Source of the DNA: Cytophagales bacterium
GTDB taxonomy: Bacteria > Bacteroidota > Bacteroidia > Cytophagales > Spirosomataceae
Direction: 5' to 3'
Length of the DNA stretch: 7,648 bases
NCBI GenBank assembly: GCA_013205605.1
Contig: JABMMK010000089.1
Span: 1 to 7,648, forward strand
Shown here: positions 6,075 to 7,648 of the stretch, one piece after another
How positions within the stretch are numbered: the first letter of the stretch is position 1
Layout: the number at the start of each line of letters is the position of its first letter
Program-made: the position numbers and the translations under genes
The notes under the pieces: generated by a model
Told to the model about the DNA's origin: nothing
Databases searched by the model: none
Seen by the model: only the letters and a program-made list of their open reading frames with translations

Positions 6075-7505
6075 ATGAATTTCACATTTGACAATTACAA
6101 TACAGAGGGCTTTTTTGACGAAATGTTTACATCAGACGGGCAAATAAGGTCAGGATATACATTTTTTAAAGACCGCGTGGAACAGCTTACTAAGGAAGAA
6201 TTCATGAGGCGACAAATTTCCGCAGAGCGAGCATTAATGGCTATGGGAATTACGTTCAATGTCTATTCAGAGAATGAGGGAACCGAGCGTATCATGCCAG
6301 TGGATATAATCCCAAGAATTGTCAGCGCTAAGGAATGGGAAAAAATGGAAAAGGGGTTAATTCAGCGAATTACGGCTTTGAATTTGTTTTTGGCGGACAT
6401 CTATTCAGATCAAAAAATCATCAAAGATGGCATCATTCCCAAGGAGGTCATTTACTCATCAAAAAACTTTTTAGAGCCATGCATGGGCATTAAACCTCCT
6501 AAAAACATTTGGATCCACATCACAGGAACGGATTTAATTAGGGGTAATGATGGTGAATATATGGTTTTAGAGGATAATTTAAGATGTCCTTCCGGTGTTT
6601 CCTACATGATGGAAAACCGTGAGTTATTAAAGCAAACGTTTCCTGAGGTCGTAGCAAAAACACAAATCAGACCCATTGCTGATTATCCGCATAAGCTATT
6701 ACAAATGTTGCGATTTATTAGCGACAGGCCCGAACCTACTGTGGTCGTGCTGACACCCGGAATTTATAATTCAGCTTATTTTGAGCATTCCTATTTGGCC
6801 CAACAAATGGGTGTGGAGTTGGTTGACGCGCGTGATTTAGTCGTACACGAAGGTTACGTAAAAATGCGAACTACGAAAGGTTTCAAAATAGTAGATGTCA
6901 TTTACAGACGAATTGATGATACATTTCTGGACCCTAAAACCTTTAATCCGGATTCGTTAATTGGAATTCCAGGAATATTTGATGTGTATAAAAAAGGAAA
7001 AGTGGCTCTAGCCAATGCTCCTGGGACGGGAGTTGCCGATGACAAAGTTATTTATGCCTATGTCCCTCGAATGATCAAATATTATTTAGGAGAAGATCCC
7101 ATCATTGACAATGTAAAAACGTATATCTGCAGTGAGCCAGATGATTTAAAATTTGTGTTAGAAAATATAGCTGATTTAGTCGTCAAAGAAGCCAATGAAG
7201 CTGGTGGCTATGGGATGTTGATCGGTCCTAAATCAACCCAAGAGGAACAAGAAAATTTCAAAAAGTACATATTAGCTAATCCAAGAAATTATATCGCTCA
7301 GCCGACGATTTCATTATCTCGAGTACCATGTTTAATCGATGATCATGCGGAAGGCAGGCACGTAGACCTAAGACCTTATATTTTATACGGAGATGGCGTA
7401 AATGTAATGCCTGGAGGATTGACTCGAGTGGCGTTGCGCAAGGATTCTTTAGTCGTAAATTCTTCTCAAGGAGGAGGTTCCAAGGATACTTGGGTGCTTT
7501 ATTAA
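6075..7505 (+). CDS. Circularly permuted type 2 ATP-grasp protein (Anbu-cluster type)
   Basis: 476 residues, full length for the family. Recognisable blocks in order: N-terminal all-helical part with MRRQISAERALMAMGITF (44-61), YMVLEDNLRCPSGVSYMMEN (162-181), VIYRRIDDTFLDP (275-287), VALANAPGTGVADDKVIYAY (310-329), the glycine-rich VVKEANEAGGYGMLIGP (369-385), IAQPTISLSRVPCL (407-420), HVDLRPYILYG (429-439) and SSQGGGSKDTWVL (463-475). These make up a permuted ATP-grasp core expected to activate a carboxylate with ATP and join it to an amine; the substrate is unknown. In many bacteria this gene precedes an alpha-E protein, a transglutaminase-like protein and the proteasome-like peptidase Anbu, and comparative genomics has proposed a peptide-tag or small-peptide synthesis role. 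No partner starts in the 143 bp left in the window. No Shine-Dalgarno is visible; ATG 6075 is the first in frame. Confidence 0.94.
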   Translation: MNFTFDNYNTEGFFDEMFTSDGQIRSGYTFFKDRVEQLTKEEFMRRQISAERALMAMGITFNVYSENEGTERIMPVDIIPRIVSAKEWEKMEKGLIQRITALNLFLADIYSDQKIIKDGIIPKEVIYSSKNFLEPCMGIKPPKNIWIHITGTDLIRGNDGEYMVLEDNLRCPSGVSYMMENRELLKQTFPEVVAKTQIRPIADYPHKLLQMLRFISDRPEPTVVVLTPGIYNSAYFEHSYLAQQMGVELVDARDLVVHEGYVKMRTTKGFKIVDVIYRRIDDTFLDPKTFNPDSLIGIPGIFDVYKKGKVALANAPGTGVADDKVIYAYVPRMIKYYLGEDPIIDNVKTYICSEPDDLKFVLENIADLVVKEANEAGGYGMLIGPKSTQEEQENFKKYILANPRNYIAQPTISLSRVPCLIDDHAEGRHVDLRPYILYGDGVNVMPGGLTRVALRKDSLVVNSSQGGGSKDTWVLY

Positions 7506-7513
7506 GGGAAGTT

Positions 7514-7614
7514 GTAGAGACGCGATACCTCGCGTCTATTTTAGGGCGCGTAAATCAGGACATAAATTTATCACAAGAATTAATGTAAATAGACGCGAAG
7601 TATCGCTTCTCTAC
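7514..7614. repeat. MITE-like nested inverted-repeat element
   Basis: Two 28-base arms, 7514-7541 and 7587-7614, are inverted copies of each other matching at 26 of 28 positions; both outer ends are the motif GTAGAG (read inward on each strand). Each arm is itself a small palindrome: left AGACGCGA/TCGCGTCT (perfect, 4-base loop), right AGACGCGA/TCGCTTCT (7 of 8). The 45 bases between the arms are unremarkable and include the A/T palindrome ATAAATTTAT. From memory, repeats beginning GTAGAGACGC are scattered through genomes of Bacteroidota and Cyanobacteria, so this is probably a non-coding dispersed repeat, moved by a transposase elsewhere or a REP-like element. It begins 8 bases after the ATP-grasp stop. 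No target-site duplication is obvious. Confidence 0.75.
7518..7542 (+). terminator. Possible intrinsic terminator formed by the left repeat arm
   Basis: A perfect 8 bp GC-containing stem with a 4-base loop (stem arms 7518-7525 and 7530-7537), followed by ATTTT, 13 bases after the ATP-grasp stop. The T-tract is short, so termination may be partial. If it works, the repeat would weaken or end transcription before any downstream gene. Confidence 0.35.
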
Positions 7615-7648
7615 GGAAAAACTTGATTTCTAGTCAAATCATCCAAAG
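7615..7648. other. Remaining sequence after the repeat, no gene seen
   Basis: 34 bases with no start codon for a downstream gene on the plus strand. A 6 bp inverted repeat (TGATTT 7624-7629, AAATCA 7636-7641) is visible, of uncertain meaning. Confidence 0.4.

Overview
The window looks like a compact chromosomal stretch from a low-GC member of the Bacteroidota, most likely Cytophagales. The basis is the gene set (RbfA next to a LolC/E-type permease, a PolX protein with a decayed polymerase site, a TIGR00730 LOG protein, a type 2 circularly permuted ATP-grasp protein), A/T-rich spacers, mostly missing Shine-Dalgarno sequences, and a few matches to the Bacteroidota -7 box TAnnTTTG. Genus cannot be told from this sequence.

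Layout, left to right. Positions 1-1064 (minus) hold an ABC lipoprotein-export type permease cut by the window edge, directly downstream of rbfA (1080-1466, minus). Diverging from rbfA is a polytopic membrane protein of unknown function (1556-2932, plus). It runs tail-to-tail into rpiB (2919-3362, minus) with a 14 bp overlap. A 69 bp divergent spacer separates rpiB from a LOG-family nucleotide phosphoribohydrolase (3432-4154, plus). That gene meets polX (4151-5818, minus) with overlapping stop codons. A 256 bp A/T-rich spacer follows, then a circularly permuted ATP-grasp gene (6075-7505, plus). The last 143 bp carry a nested inverted-repeat element (7514-7614).

Functional threads. RbfA matures the 30S subunit, and the permease probably moves lipoproteins out of the inner membrane; the pair appears co-transcribed. 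The LOG enzyme is expected to release ribose 5-phosphate, the substrate of RpiB, and the two genes share one divergent control region containing symmetric -7-like boxes. The PolX protein keeps all recognisable PHP nuclease ligands but has lost the catalytic aspartates of the polymerase palm, so it is probably a nuclease only. The ATP-grasp gene is the usual first gene of the Anbu (proteasome-like peptidase) / alpha-E / transglutaminase cluster; none of those partners starts inside the window, and a palindromic repeat lies where the next gene is usually found. No tRNA, rRNA, CRISPR array, transposase or phage gene was seen.
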